Part shown: positions 23,965 to 31,873 of the stretch, one piece after another | How positions within the stretch are numbered: position 1 is the first letter of the stretch | Layout of the letters: each line of letters begins with the position of its first letter | DNA from: Streptomyces polyasparticus | GTDB lineage: Bacteria; Actinomycetota; Actinomycetes; Streptomycetales; Streptomycetaceae | Assembly: GCF_014493765.1 (NCBI RefSeq) | Contig: NZ_JACTVJ010000004.1 | Location: 124,001-188,000, forward strand | Direction of reading: 5' to 3' | DNA: 64,000 nucleotides | The notes under the pieces: generated by a model | Seen by the model: the letters and a program-made list of their open reading frames with translations, nothing else | What the model was told of the DNA's origin: nothing | Database searches by the model: none | Made by a program: the position numbers and the translations under genes

Positions 23965-24692
23965 GCGAGGAGACGCCCGCGCGGACGAAGGACAGCTCCG
24001 CGGGGGCGACGAGGACCGACGACACACAGGCGAGGACCGACGGCACGCAGACCGCACCCGGCGGCGCGCGGGCGACGACCGCCGGCACCCGGGCCGAGCC
24101 CGACGGCGCACCGGCGCAGACACCGGAGCAGCTGCGCGCGCAGATCGAGCAGACCCGCAATGAACTGGGCTCCACCGTCGAGGAGTTGGCCGCCAAGGCC
24201 GATGTGAAGGGCCGGGCGCAGGAGCGGCTGACCAGGGTACGGACGCGCGTGAAGGAAAGGACGGCACGGATGAAGGACAAGGCTCACGGACTGCAGGACA
24301 AGGCGGCCGGCGCGAAGGACAGCACCCGGACCCAGGCGAAGGGGGCGGCCGCCGGGGCAGCGGGCAAAGCGGCCGAGGCCAGGCAGCATGCCGGTGAGCT
24401 GAAGGACCAGGCCATGCACCAGGCGGTGGAGCTGAAGGACCAGGCGAAGGCCAGGGCGGCGCAGGCCGGTGAGCGCCTGAAGGGCGCCACGACGCAGGTC
24501 CAGGGCCGCGCTTCGCAGACCGCGCACCGCGTACAGGAGAGCACCCCGCAGCCGGTGCTCGACGTGGCCGCCACGGTGGCCAAGACCGGGCGGCGGCACC
24601 CGCGGCCGCTGCTCGCCGTCGGGGCAGGCGCCCTGGTGGCAGCCGGCGTGATGCGCCGGCGGCACAACGGCCGCACGAGGCACGGCCGTTGA
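23961..24692 (+). CDS. DUF3618-type membrane-associated protein
   Basis: 243 aa. A low-complexity Thr/Ala/Asp-rich N-terminus (about 1-52), then the DUF3618 signature QLRAQIEQTRNELGSTVEELAAKADVKGRAQE (in parts), a long coiled Lys/Ala-rich region (KDKAHGLQDKAAGAKD, KAAEARQHAGELKDQ) and one C-terminal transmembrane helix (LLAVGAGALVAAGVM) with a basic tail. This pair with a holin-X-like protein is common in streptomycetes. It may tether the envelope; no experimental role is known to me. It starts in ATGA overlap with the previous gene. Confidence 0.82.
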   Translation: MSEETPARTKDSSAGATRTDDTQARTDGTQTAPGGARATTAGTRAEPDGAPAQTPEQLRAQIEQTRNELGSTVEELAAKADVKGRAQERLTRVRTRVKERTARMKDKAHGLQDKAAGAKDSTRTQAKGAAAGAAGKAAEARQHAGELKDQAMHQAVELKDQAKARAAQAGERLKGATTQVQGRASQTAHRVQESTPQPVLDVAATVAKTGRRHPRPLLAVGAGALVAAGVMRRRHNGRTRHGR

Positions 24693-24707
24693 GCCGAAGT
24701 GAGGGAA

Positions 24708-24738
24708 GGGGCGCGGCCCACCGCACGGGTCGCGCCCC
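24708..24738 (+). terminator. Terminator after the DUF3618 gene
   Basis: GGGGCGCGGCCC (24708-24719) and GGGTCGCGCCCC (24727-24738) pair over 12 positions with one G-U around a 7-base loop. GAAGTG and CACTTC outside could extend the stem. Confidence 0.75.
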
Positions 24739-24758
24739 GCACTTCTTAGCATTCCTAC

Positions 24759-24788
24759 GCTCCACCCTGAAGTAGATTTAAGTGGAGC
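24759..24788 (+). promoter_or_regulatory. Palindromic operator-like site before dapA paralogue
   Basis: GCTCCAC (24759-24765) and GTGGAGC (24782-24788) are perfect inverted arms with a 16-base AT-richer centre (CCTGAAGTAGATTTAA), which includes a -10-like TAGATT. 29 bases remain to the ATG. This suits a repressor binding over the promoter. The regulator is unidentified. Confidence 0.45.
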
Positions 24789-24817
24789 TTCACCGTGGGT
24801 GAGCCGACAATTCAGCC

Positions 24818-25729
24818 ATGACGACCTCTGCGACGCCCGCCCCCTTCGGCCGCGCCCTCTGCGCCATGATCACGCCCTTCGACGCCTCCGGCGCCCTCGA
24901 CCTCGACGGCGCCCGCAAGCTCGCCGCGCATCTCGTCGCCGAGGGCTGCGAAGGGCTCGTGCTCTCCGGCACGACCGGCGAGTCCCCCACCACGTCCGAC
25001 GAGGAGAAGTCCGCCCTGATCCGGGCCGTGCGCGAGTCCGTCGGCGACCGCGCCACGATCGTCGCGGGCGTGGGCACCGCCGACACCCGGCACACGGTCC
25101 ACCTGGCCCGCGAGGCCGAACAGGCCGGCGCGGACGGACTGTTGGTGGTCTCCCCGTACTACAGCCGCCCGCCGCAGGACGCGCTCGAAGCCCACTTCCG
25201 CGAGATCGCCGACGCCACGGCGCTGCCCGTGATGCTGTACGACATCCCCGGCCGCACCGGCACCAGAATCGAGCCGGAGACCATGATCCGGCTCGCCGGC
25301 CACGAGCGGATCGTCGCGGTCAAGGACTGCGCGTACGACGTGCTCGGCAGCTCGAAGGTGATCGCCGCGACCGGTCTTGCGTACTACGCGGGCTGCGAGG
25401 AGTGGATCCTGCCGCTGTACGCGGTGGGCGGCGCCGGATTCGTCTCGACGGTCGCCAACGTCGCGCCGGGTCTCCTGCGTTCGGTCGTCGACGCCTACGA
25501 CGCGGGCGACACCGCACGCGCCACGGCCGCCCACCAGCGCGCGCTCCCCCTCGTCGAGCGCGTGATGGCGGACGGCCTGCCGGGCACGGTCACCGCGAAG
25601 GCCCTGCTCAACGAAGCGGGCCTGCCCGCGGGCCCGGTCCGCCCGCCGCTGCGGCCCGCGGACCGGGAGCGGGTCCGCGGGCTGCTGGCTGCGTATGCGG
25701 CGGCGGTCGAAGCACCGGTCGGCGGTTAG
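24818..25729 (+). CDS. dapA: 4-hydroxy-tetrahydrodipicolinate synthase
   Basis: 303 aa TIM barrel, the normal DapA length. LSGTTGESPT (Thr53 region, substrate carboxylate), SPYYSRPP, YDIPGRTG with Tyr141, and VAVKD with the Schiff-base Lys169 are all in register. It condenses pyruvate with aspartate semialdehyde at the head of the lysine/DAP branch. Streptomycetes carry more than one dapA-like gene, so this may be a paralogue with a related job. No other lysine gene is adjacent, though dapD lies 12 kb away. No clear ribosome site precedes ATG 24818. Convergent, overlapping by 4 bases, with a membrane protein gene. Confidence 0.88.
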   Translation: MTTSATPAPFGRALCAMITPFDASGALDLDGARKLAAHLVAEGCEGLVLSGTTGESPTTSDEEKSALIRAVRESVGDRATIVAGVGTADTRHTVHLAREAEQAGADGLLVVSPYYSRPPQDALEAHFREIADATALPVMLYDIPGRTGTRIEPETMIRLAGHERIVAVKDCAYDVLGSSKVIAATGLAYYAGCEEWILPLYAVGGAGFVSTVANVAPGLLRSVVDAYDAGDTARATAAHQRALPLVERVMADGLPGTVTAKALLNEAGLPAGPVRPPLRPADRERVRGLLAAYAAAVEAPVGG

Positions 25730-26955
25730 CGGGTGGCGAAGACGGGGGTCCAGCGGCCGGGGTCGTCCTCGTCGGGCTCCCGGAAGCCGCTCAGCGGCAC
25801 GGTCCTGTCGCTGCGGACGTCCACGAGGACCAGCCGATTGCGGAACTCGTTCTTGCCCGAGCACTTCTGCGGAGCGCAACTCCAGGCGATGAGACGCTGG
25901 TTGTCGGCCCACGCGAGCAGCTGCTGGCCGGGCACCGTGCCGACTTTGCCGCCGGTGGCGGGATCGACGATCTGCGAGGCGATGCCGCCTCCCTCGCCGT
26001 CGAACTCGCCGGCCAGCAGCCTGCCGTCGGGAGACAGTCCGGCCTCGGTCCCGCTCGCGTACTTCTCCTTCGCGGGCGGCTCGGTCCTGTCCCCGCCGAG
26101 GGTGAACCAGGTACGGTTCTCCCCCGCACCGCCCATCACGAGGTCCACGTAGAGCAGCGTCCCGTCGTGGTTGAAGCGCAGATCCTCGCGCCGGTTGCCG
26201 AAGAGGAAGCCCATCTCGTCGCCGCCGGAAGAGTCCCCCCGGCCCTGCGGCAGTTCCCGCAACGGACCCACCGCACCGGACTGTCCGTCCACGAGGAAGA
26301 AGCCGATACGGCTGCCGTACCGCTCGGGGTCCTGCGGCTGGTCATCGCTCCGGTCCGGGTTCTTGCCGTACGCCGTCGCCACCAGCCTGCTGCCGTCCGG
26401 TGACCACTCGATCCCCGCGACGGGGTGCGCGACATCGATCCACCGCGTCACCTTGCCCGTGGCCAGGTCGAGCAGGCCGATCCGCCGTGCCGGCAGTTCA
26501 CCTTCGAGCACGGCGGCCGTGCGCATACCCGGGGCGACGGCCACCCAGGCCCAGGGCGTCTTCTCGTAGCGCCCCGTGGTCGGGTTGTACAGATGCCATG
26601 TGCGCTGGTGGAGCACGCCCTTTCCGTCCTTGACGGTCTGCGCGGTGTACCAGGCCGCAACCGCCGTACGCCCGGCCGCGATCAGCTCGCGCGGCGGGGA
26701 CTGGTCGGGGCGGGCGAGCACGTCCTGGGTACGGGTCACACCGGCCTGGCCCGTCGGTGAGCCGCCGAGCGTCAGAGCCGGCACGGTGATCGCCGCGGTG
26801 ACCACCACGGTCGAGGCGAACGCCACCGCGCACACGGTCCGCTTCCTGCGCCGGGCCCGGGCCGCGACGACACGGCCCGTCAGATCACCGGACGGCGGAC
26901 CGCTCTCCTGCGCCATGTCGTGGAGCGTCCGGCGCACCAGTTCGTCCAGCTTCAC
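25726..26955 (-). CDS. Membrane-anchored beta-propeller protein, probable partner of the adjacent sigma factor
   Basis: 409 aa. Cytosolic N-terminus KLDELVRRTLHDMAQESG, an Arg-rich border, and one transmembrane helix (residues about 40-62: TVCAVAFASTVVVTAAITVPAL). The extracellular part is a WD40/TolB-like propeller (GIEWSPDGSRLVATAYG, DLRFNHDGTLLYVDL, AGLSPDGRLLAGEFDG repeats in parts), ending in a region with two cysteines (SCAPQKC). The architecture of a sigma-coupled membrane sensor fits, but it lacks the zinc anti-sigma motif, so whether it holds the sigma factor is inference. Starts GTG 26955, overlapping the sigma stop (GTGA), so the two are co-translated. Confidence 0.75.
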   Translation of the reverse strand: MKLDELVRRTLHDMAQESGPPSGDLTGRVVAARARRRKRTVCAVAFASTVVVTAAITVPALTLGGSPTGQAGVTRTQDVLARPDQSPPRELIAAGRTAVAAWYTAQTVKDGKGVLHQRTWHLYNPTTGRYEKTPWAWVAVAPGMRTAAVLEGELPARRIGLLDLATGKVTRWIDVAHPVAGIEWSPDGSRLVATAYGKNPDRSDDQPQDPERYGSRIGFFLVDGQSGAVGPLRELPQGRGDSSGGDEMGFLFGNRREDLRFNHDGTLLYVDLVMGGAGENRTWFTLGGDRTEPPAKEKYASGTEAGLSPDGRLLAGEFDGEGGGIASQIVDPATGGKVGTVPGQQLLAWADNQRLIAWSCAPQKCSGKNEFRNRLVLVDVRSDRTVPLSGFREPDEDDPGRWTPVFATR

Positions 26956-27509
26956 GGTCCTACCTCCACAGCCCTGGGGTGCACGGATTCCTCCACCGCG
27001 GGCCCGAGCGCGGCGAGTTCGGGGGCGAGGGTGCGCAGCCGGGCCAGCGACCGGTGCGTGGTCGAGCGCACCGTGCCGACCGAGCAGCCGAGGAGCGCGG
27101 CGACCTCGGCTTCCGGCAGATCCTCGAAGTAGCGCAGGACGAGGACGGTGCGCTGGCGTGTGGTCAGCCGGGCGAGCGCGGCGCGCAGCACCACGCGCAG
27201 TTCGGCGACGGCGAGCGAGTCCTCGGCCCGCCCGGCCTCCGGCGGTTCGGAGACGCTCACTTCGCGCCGGGGCCACTTGAGCCGCCAGCGCCCGATCTGC
27301 TGCCGGTACAGGACCTGCCGGACGTACGCCTCCGGGTCCTCGATCCGTTGCCACCGCCCGAGCGTCTTGATCAGCGCGTTCTGCAGCAGATCCTCGGCCG
27401 CGTGCCGGTCGCCGCCGCAGAGCAGCACAGCGGTGCGCAGCAGAGCGGCGGACCGCGTCTCGACGAACGTACGGAAACCGTCCTCGTATCCCTCGCCGCG
27501 ACCGCTCAT
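26952..27509 (-). CDS. ECF RNA polymerase sigma factor (SigE family)
   Basis: 185 aa. Region 2: FRTFVETRSAALLRTAVLLCGGDRHAAEDLLQNALIKTLGRW (in parts) with the core-binding helix; region 4: LARLTTRQRTVLVLRYFEDLPEAEVAALLGCSVGTVRSTTHRSLARL (in parts), a helix-turn-helix recognising the -35. SigE-family ECF sigmas lack the long N-terminal part of sigma70. ATG 27509 is chosen because AAGGTG is close by; GTG 27515 is possible. It is translationally coupled to the membrane propeller gene, typical of a sigma-regulator pair. Target genes unknown. Confidence 0.87.
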   Translation of the reverse strand: MSGRGEGYEDGFRTFVETRSAALLRTAVLLCGGDRHAAEDLLQNALIKTLGRWQRIEDPEAYVRQVLYRQQIGRWRLKWPRREVSVSEPPEAGRAEDSLAVAELRVVLRAALARLTTRQRTVLVLRYFEDLPEAEVAALLGCSVGTVRSTTHRSLARLRTLAPELAALGPAVEESVHPRAVEVGP

Positions 27510-27675
27510 CGTCACCTTTTCTTCTGCCGGGCCCCCGGCCCTGACAGGCCCGCTGTCCTGGATGACGCCTGCGGACGCGGTCCGCTATGCCTGTACGGCG
27601 CGGGCTTCTTACGAACCCATGACGTGCGCGCTCCGACCGGCCGCGGCCGGCCGGCGTACCCCTATCGTCGGCGCC

Positions 27676-28725
27676 ATGCGCGTACTCGTCACCGGCGGCG
27701 CCGGTTTCATCGGATCGCAGATCGTCTCCGCCGCGGCCCGCGCCGGCCACGAGCCCGTGGTCCTCGACGCCCTGCTCCCGACCGCCCATGCGGAGCCGCC
27801 CGCAGGACTCCCCGCTTCCTTCGTACGGGCGGACGTCCGCGATCCCGACGCGCTGGCCCATGCCCTGCGCGGTGTCGACGCGGTCTGCCACCAGGCCGCG
27901 ATGGTCGGCCTCGGCAAGGACTTCGCCGACACTCCCGCGTATGTGTCCTGCAACGACCTGGGCACCGCCGTCCTGCTCTCCGCGATGGCCGCGGCGGGCG
28001 TACGGGATCTGGTGCTCGCGTCGTCGATGGTCGTGTACGGCGAGGGGCGCTACACCTGCCCGCGGCACGGGGCGGTCAGGCCCGGGCCGCGCGCCGTGTC
28101 CGATCTGGACGAGGGACGCTTCGAGCCGCTCTGCCCTTCCTGCGGGGCCGAGTTGGCGCCCGGCCTGGTCGGCGAGTACGCCCCGCTCGATCCGCGCAAC
28201 GTGTACGCGGCGACCAAACTCCAGCAGGAGTTCCTCGCCTCGGCCTGGGCGCGCGCCACGGGCGGGCGGGTGATCGCGCTGCGCTACCACAACGTGTACG
28301 GGCCGGGGATGCCGCGCGACACCCCGTATGCCGGTGTCGCCTCGTTCTTCCGCTCGGCGCTCGCGGCGGGCCGCGCTCCTCAGGTCTTCGAGGACGGGCG
28401 TCAGCGGCGGGACTTCGTGCACGTACGGGACGTGGCCGGTGCGAACGCGGTGGCGCTCGCGGCCGTACGGGAACGGGGCGAGGGCTCCGTGGACGCGTAC
28501 AACTGCGGCAGCGGCGAGCCGCACACCATCGGCGAGATGGCGGCGGCGCTGGCCGGTGCGCAGGGCGGACCCGAGCCGGTCGTCACGGGTGAGTACCGGC
28601 TCGGGGACGTACGGCATGTCACCGCCGACTCCTCGCGGCTGCGGGCCGAGCTCGGGTGGAAGCCGGAGGTCGGATTCGCCGCGGGAATGCGGGAGTTCGC
28701 CCGGGCGGGGCTGCGGGACGGCTGA
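27676..28725 (+). CDS. NAD-dependent nucleotide-sugar epimerase
   Basis: 349 aa extended SDR. VLVTGGAGFIGSQIV (residues 3-17), LASSMVVYGEG, YAATKLQQEF with catalytic Tyr-Lys, ALRYHNVYGPGMPRDTPY, and RQRRDFVHVRDVAGAN for sugar-nucleotide binding. An insertion at residues about 125-165 carries YTCPRHG and LCPSCGAEL, a likely structural zinc knuckle seen in rhamnose-4-epimerase-like enzymes. It probably supplies an activated sugar. First gene of a cluster with two glycosyltransferases and a methyltransferase downstream, facing a two-component system. Confidence 0.85.
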   Translation: MRVLVTGGAGFIGSQIVSAAARAGHEPVVLDALLPTAHAEPPAGLPASFVRADVRDPDALAHALRGVDAVCHQAAMVGLGKDFADTPAYVSCNDLGTAVLLSAMAAAGVRDLVLASSMVVYGEGRYTCPRHGAVRPGPRAVSDLDEGRFEPLCPSCGAELAPGLVGEYAPLDPRNVYAATKLQQEFLASAWARATGGRVIALRYHNVYGPGMPRDTPYAGVASFFRSALAAGRAPQVFEDGRQRRDFVHVRDVAGANAVALAAVRERGEGSVDAYNCGSGEPHTIGEMAAALAGAQGGPEPVVTGEYRLGDVRHVTADSSRLRAELGWKPEVGFAAGMREFARAGLRDG

Positions 28726-28749
28726 ACTGCCCCTGACCCGCAGGGAGCT

Positions 28750-29868
28750 TCACGAGGCCTGCGCCACCGGAAGCCGCACCTTGAAGCAGCAGCCGCCCGA
28801 CACGTTGTGCACCTCGGCGCTGCCCCGGTGGGCCTCCACGATGCCCCGCACGATGGCGAGCCCGAGGCCCGCGCCCGCGGGCGGCGTACGGGCGGCGGTA
28901 CCGCGCCAGCCGGTGTCGAAGACGCGCGGCAGGTCCTCCTCGGGGATGCCGCCGCAGCCGTCGGTGACCGAGAGCACCACCGCACCGTCCTCGGCGCGCT
29001 CGGCGGCGACCGCGACCGTGCCGTCCGCGGGGGTCCTGCGGATGGCGTTGACCAGGAGGTTGGCGAGAACCCGGGTCATCTCCTTGCCGTCCACCTCGAC
29101 CGGCACCTCGTCGACCCGCTCGCCGACCAGCCGTACCCCGTGCTCGCGGGCCAGTGGGTCGGCTCCGGCCAGGGCGTCGCCCACCAGGTCGTAGACCGAC
29201 ATCCGCGTGACCGTCAGCTGGAGCGCCCCCGCGTGGATACGGGAGAGCTCGAAGAGATCGCCGACCATGCCGTTGAGCCGCTCGACCTCGGTGCGGATCT
29301 GCTTGAAGTAGCGCTCGGGCTCGGCGGCCATGCCGTCCTCGAGTGCCTCGGCCATCGCCCGCAGTCCGGCCAGCGGGGTGCGCAGATCGTGAGAGATCCA
29401 GGCGACGAGTTCACGGCGTGAGGACTCAAGGGCGCGCTCGCGCTCGCGCGAGGCGGCGAGCTTGGCGCTGGTGGCGGCCAATTCGCGGCTCAGGGCGTCC
29501 AGTTCGGCGGTGGCCGACGCGCCCGGCGCCGCGAAGCTGCCGCCCTCGCCGAACGAGCGGGCGGCCTGGGCGAGTTCACGGGAGCGGGCCACCACCCAGC
29601 GGCCGAGCAGCAGCGCGGTGGCGAACGAGACCACGGCGGCCATCACGATCACCGTCGTGACCACCGACAGGTCGTGCGGCGACAGGAACATCGCCCAGGC
29701 CACCGCCAGGGTCCCGGCCAGCATCGCGGTCACGGCCGTGGCGGCGACCACCGTCAGGGAGACGGCGACGGAGCGGTGCCGCAGAAGCCGCAGCGCCGTC
29801 GCGCCGAGCACCCCCGCGGCCGCGGCTCCGCAGGCCGCGTACAGGGCGATGAGCAGTGCCTCATGCAT
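28750..29868 (-). CDS. Sensor histidine kinase
   Basis: 372 aa. Three to four transmembrane helices in the first 105 residues (LLIALYAACGAAAAGVLGATAL, VVAATAVTAMLAGTLAVAWAM, VTTVIVMAAVVSFATALLL in parts), a short HAMP-like helix, the dimerisation helix SRRELVAWISHDLRTPLAGLRAMAEAL with phospho-His in ISHDLRTP, then N box NLLVNAIRRTP, G1 SVTDGCGGIP, F box and G2 GLGLAIVRGIVEAHRG. The membrane part has little external mass, so it may sense inside the membrane. ATG 29868 overlaps the response regulator gene by 8 bases, and the pair is one transcript. Confidence 0.9.
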   Translation of the reverse strand: MHEALLIALYAACGAAAAGVLGATALRLLRHRSVAVSLTVVAATAVTAMLAGTLAVAWAMFLSPHDLSVVTTVIVMAAVVSFATALLLGRWVVARSRELAQAARSFGEGGSFAAPGASATAELDALSRELAATSAKLAASRERERALESSRRELVAWISHDLRTPLAGLRAMAEALEDGMAAEPERYFKQIRTEVERLNGMVGDLFELSRIHAGALQLTVTRMSVYDLVGDALAGADPLAREHGVRLVGERVDEVPVEVDGKEMTRVLANLLVNAIRRTPADGTVAVAAERAEDGAVVLSVTDGCGGIPEEDLPRVFDTGWRGTAARTPPAGAGLGLAIVRGIVEAHRGSAEVHNVSGGCCFKVRLPVAQAS

Positions 29869-30679
29869 CGGGCACCGCCTTCTCGGGGTCATGCTCCTGA
29901 CCGCCGGGCTCGGGGCGGCCGGTTCCGGTCTCCTCGCGAGCGGCTGCGGACCCCTCGCGGACCTCTTCGAACCGGTAGCCGACGCCCCAGACCGTCTGGA
30001 TGAGGCGGGGCCGCGCCGGATCGTCCTCGATCTTGCCGCGCAGCCGGCGCACATGGACCGTCACGGTGGACAGATCGCCGAACTCCCAGCCCCACACCTC
30101 GTGCATCAGGCGCTCCCGGCTGCAGGCCTCGCCGGGATGCCGCAGGAGGTAGGCGAGGAGGTCGAACTCGCGCAGGGTGAGGGTGAGTTCGCGGCCGTCC
30201 TTCGTGGCGCGGCGGCCCGACGGATCGAGCACGATCCCCGCGTACGAGAGCGAGGCGGACTCACCGCGCCGGGGCAGCCGCGCGCGGCGCAGCACGGAGT
30301 CGACGCGCAGGACCAGCTCACGGGGGCTGAAGGGTTTGGTGACATAGTCGTCGGCGCCTATCTCCAGGCCCAGGATGCGGTCGTCCTCGTCGCCGCGCGC
30401 GGTGAGCATGACGACCGGCACGGGGGCGCGTTCACGCAGTCTGCGGCAGACCTCGAGGCCGTCCATGCCGGGCAGCATCAGATCGAGGACGACCAGGTCG
30501 GGCAGCCGCTCGTCCGCGGCGCGCAGCGCCGAGGGCCCGTCGGCGGCACGGTCGACGAGATAGCCTGCGCGGTCGAGATATCCGGCGACTACCTCGGCCA
30601 CGGTCGGATCGTCGTCCACGACGAGGACCCGGGCCGGCGGTGCGCTCTCGGGCTGTGCGCCCTCACCTTCGCGTTGCAT
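29861..30679 (-). CDS. OmpR/PhoB-family response regulator
   Basis: 272 aa. Receiver: VLVVDDDPTVAEVV with the acidic pocket, PDLVVLDLMLPGMDGLEV with the phospho-Asp, VVMLTARGDE, YVTKPFSPRELVLRV with the conserved Lys. The winged-helix output has LTLREFDLLAYLLRHPGEACSRERLMHEVWG and VTVHVRRLRGKIEDD (in parts) with the usual GVGYRF ending. A charged tail of about 30 residues follows. Paired with the kinase gene downstream; it probably controls the divergent glycosyltransferase gene 124 bases away. Start ATG 30679 has no clear ribosome site. Confidence 0.9.
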   Translation of the reverse strand: MQREGEGAQPESAPPARVLVVDDDPTVAEVVAGYLDRAGYLVDRAADGPSALRAADERLPDLVVLDLMLPGMDGLEVCRRLRERAPVPVVMLTARGDEDDRILGLEIGADDYVTKPFSPRELVLRVDSVLRRARLPRRGESASLSYAGIVLDPSGRRATKDGRELTLTLREFDLLAYLLRHPGEACSRERLMHEVWGWEFGDLSTVTVHVRRLRGKIEDDPARPRLIQTVWGVGYRFEEVREGSAAAREETGTGRPEPGGQEHDPEKAVPDA

Positions 30680-30802
30680 GCCGCAAGCTTCGCACCGGGG
30701 CGCCCGCGGTGCGCGGGCCGGGCGCGGGACGGGCCTCGACGTCCGCGTTTCGTAAGATCCCAGGATCCCATTTGCCCCTTTCCGATTCGTACGGTGAGGG
30801 GC

Positions 30803-31873
30803 GTGACGCAATCGACGACGCAATCCCCCGAGGACGCCGAGGGCCCTGAGGGTGTGGACGGCCCCGGCACCGCAGAGGACGCCGAGGGCCCTGAGAGCGT
30901 GCACGGCCCCGGCACCGCGGAGGGCGCCGCCGGTACGGACGACGACGCGGCCGCTCCCGCGCCCCTCGCCCTCCGTGCCGACGTGGTCCTTCCCTGTCTC
31001 GACGAGGCCGAGGCGCTGCCCTGGGTGCTCGCGCGGATCCCGGCCGGCTGGCGGGCGATCGTGGTGGACAACGGGTCGACGGACGGTTCGGCGGAGCTGG
31101 CCCGCTCGCTGGGCGCCCGCGTCGTGCGGGAGCCGCAGCGCGGTTTCGGCGCGGCCTGTCATACCGGACTGCTCGCGGCCGAGGCGGAGTTCGTCTGCTT
31201 CTGCGACTGCGACGCCTCACTGGATCCGGGCCTGCTGGTCTCGTTCGTACGCCAAGTCGCCGACGGATCGGCCGACTTGGTGCTCGGCCGCCGCCGTCCG
31301 GTCGCACGGGGCGCCTGGCCGGCCCACGCACGCGCGGGCAACCTCGCGCTCTCCCGGATGCTGCGCCGCCGCACCGGTCTGCGCCTGCACGATCTGGGCC
31401 CGCTGCGCGCGGCCCGCCGCGCGGACCTGCTCGCCCTCGGTCTCACGGACCGCCGCAGCGGCTATCCGCTGCAGATGGTGGTCCGCGCCTCGGACGCGGG
31501 TCTGCGCGTGACGGAACGCGAGGTCCCGTATCTGCCGCGCTCGGGGAAGTCGAAGGTGACGGGCACATGGCGGGGCACCTTTCAGGCGGTGCGGGACATG
31601 CGCCGGGTGCTCGCGGAACCCTCACGGGCCGCAGGCGCCGGGCACCCGGGCGGTGAGGCCCGGGCCTCCGACTTCGGCCTCCCCGCGGTCTCGACAGCGC
31701 CGAGCGGCTCCGACTCCGGCCTCCCCGCGGTCTCGACAGCGCCGAGCGGCTCCGACTCCGGCCTCCCCGCGGTCTCGACAGCGTCGAGCGGCTCCGATTC
31801 CGGCCTCCCCGCGGCCCCCAGCGCGCCGAGCGGCCCGGCGGCCGCCTCCCCGCGGGCGGGTGAGCGGGCGTGA
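30803..31873 (+). CDS. Family 2 glycosyltransferase
   Basis: 356 aa. Core at about 55-270: ADVVLPCLDEAEALPWVLARIP, VVDNGSTDGSAELARSLGA, REPQRGFGAACHTGLL, CFCDCDASLDPGLL (DxD-like sugar-nucleotide metal site), LGRRRPV, and LHDLGPLRAARR. It is cytosolic and has no membrane helices. Acidic low-complexity tail at the N-terminus (repeats of GPGTAEDAEGPE) and a C-terminal 14-residue repeat tract. Transfers a sugar to an unknown acceptor, likely a lipid or protein in this cluster. GTG 30803; its stop overlaps the DUF2064 start (GTGA). Resembles the GT2/DUF2064 pairing also met in arsenosugar-type clusters. Confidence 0.84.
   Translation: MTQSTTQSPEDAEGPEGVDGPGTAEDAEGPESVHGPGTAEGAAGTDDDAAAPAPLALRADVVLPCLDEAEALPWVLARIPAGWRAIVVDNGSTDGSAELARSLGARVVREPQRGFGAACHTGLLAAEAEFVCFCDCDASLDPGLLVSFVRQVADGSADLVLGRRRPVARGAWPAHARAGNLALSRMLRRRTGLRLHDLGPLRAARRADLLALGLTDRRSGYPLQMVVRASDAGLRVTEREVPYLPRSGKSKVTGTWRGTFQAVRDMRRVLAEPSRAAGAGHPGGEARASDFGLPAVSTAPSGSDSGLPAVSTAPSGSDSGLPAVSTASSGSDSGLPAAPSAPSGPAAASPRAGERA
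31666..31833. repeat. 42-bp in-frame tandem repeat in the glycosyltransferase gene
   Basis: Four units of 42 bases starting at 31666, 31708, 31750 and 31792 (the last diverged), encoding GLPAVSTAPSGSDS-type units of 14 residues. Keeps the frame open in a disordered tail. Confidence 0.95.

Noticed and set aside
23536-24692. Prophage remnant because of a holin-like protein
   Set aside because: Holin-X-type and DUF3618 proteins are ordinary streptomycete envelope proteins, and no other phage gene is near.
27148-27675. Extended N-terminus for the epimerase
   Set aside because: The upstream open frame is antisense to the ECF sigma gene; the NAD-binding motif starts right after ATG 27676, as in the family.
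31666-31833. CRISPR array from evenly spaced repeats
   Set aside because: Units are directly adjacent with no spacers, keep the reading frame and lie inside a glycosyltransferase gene.
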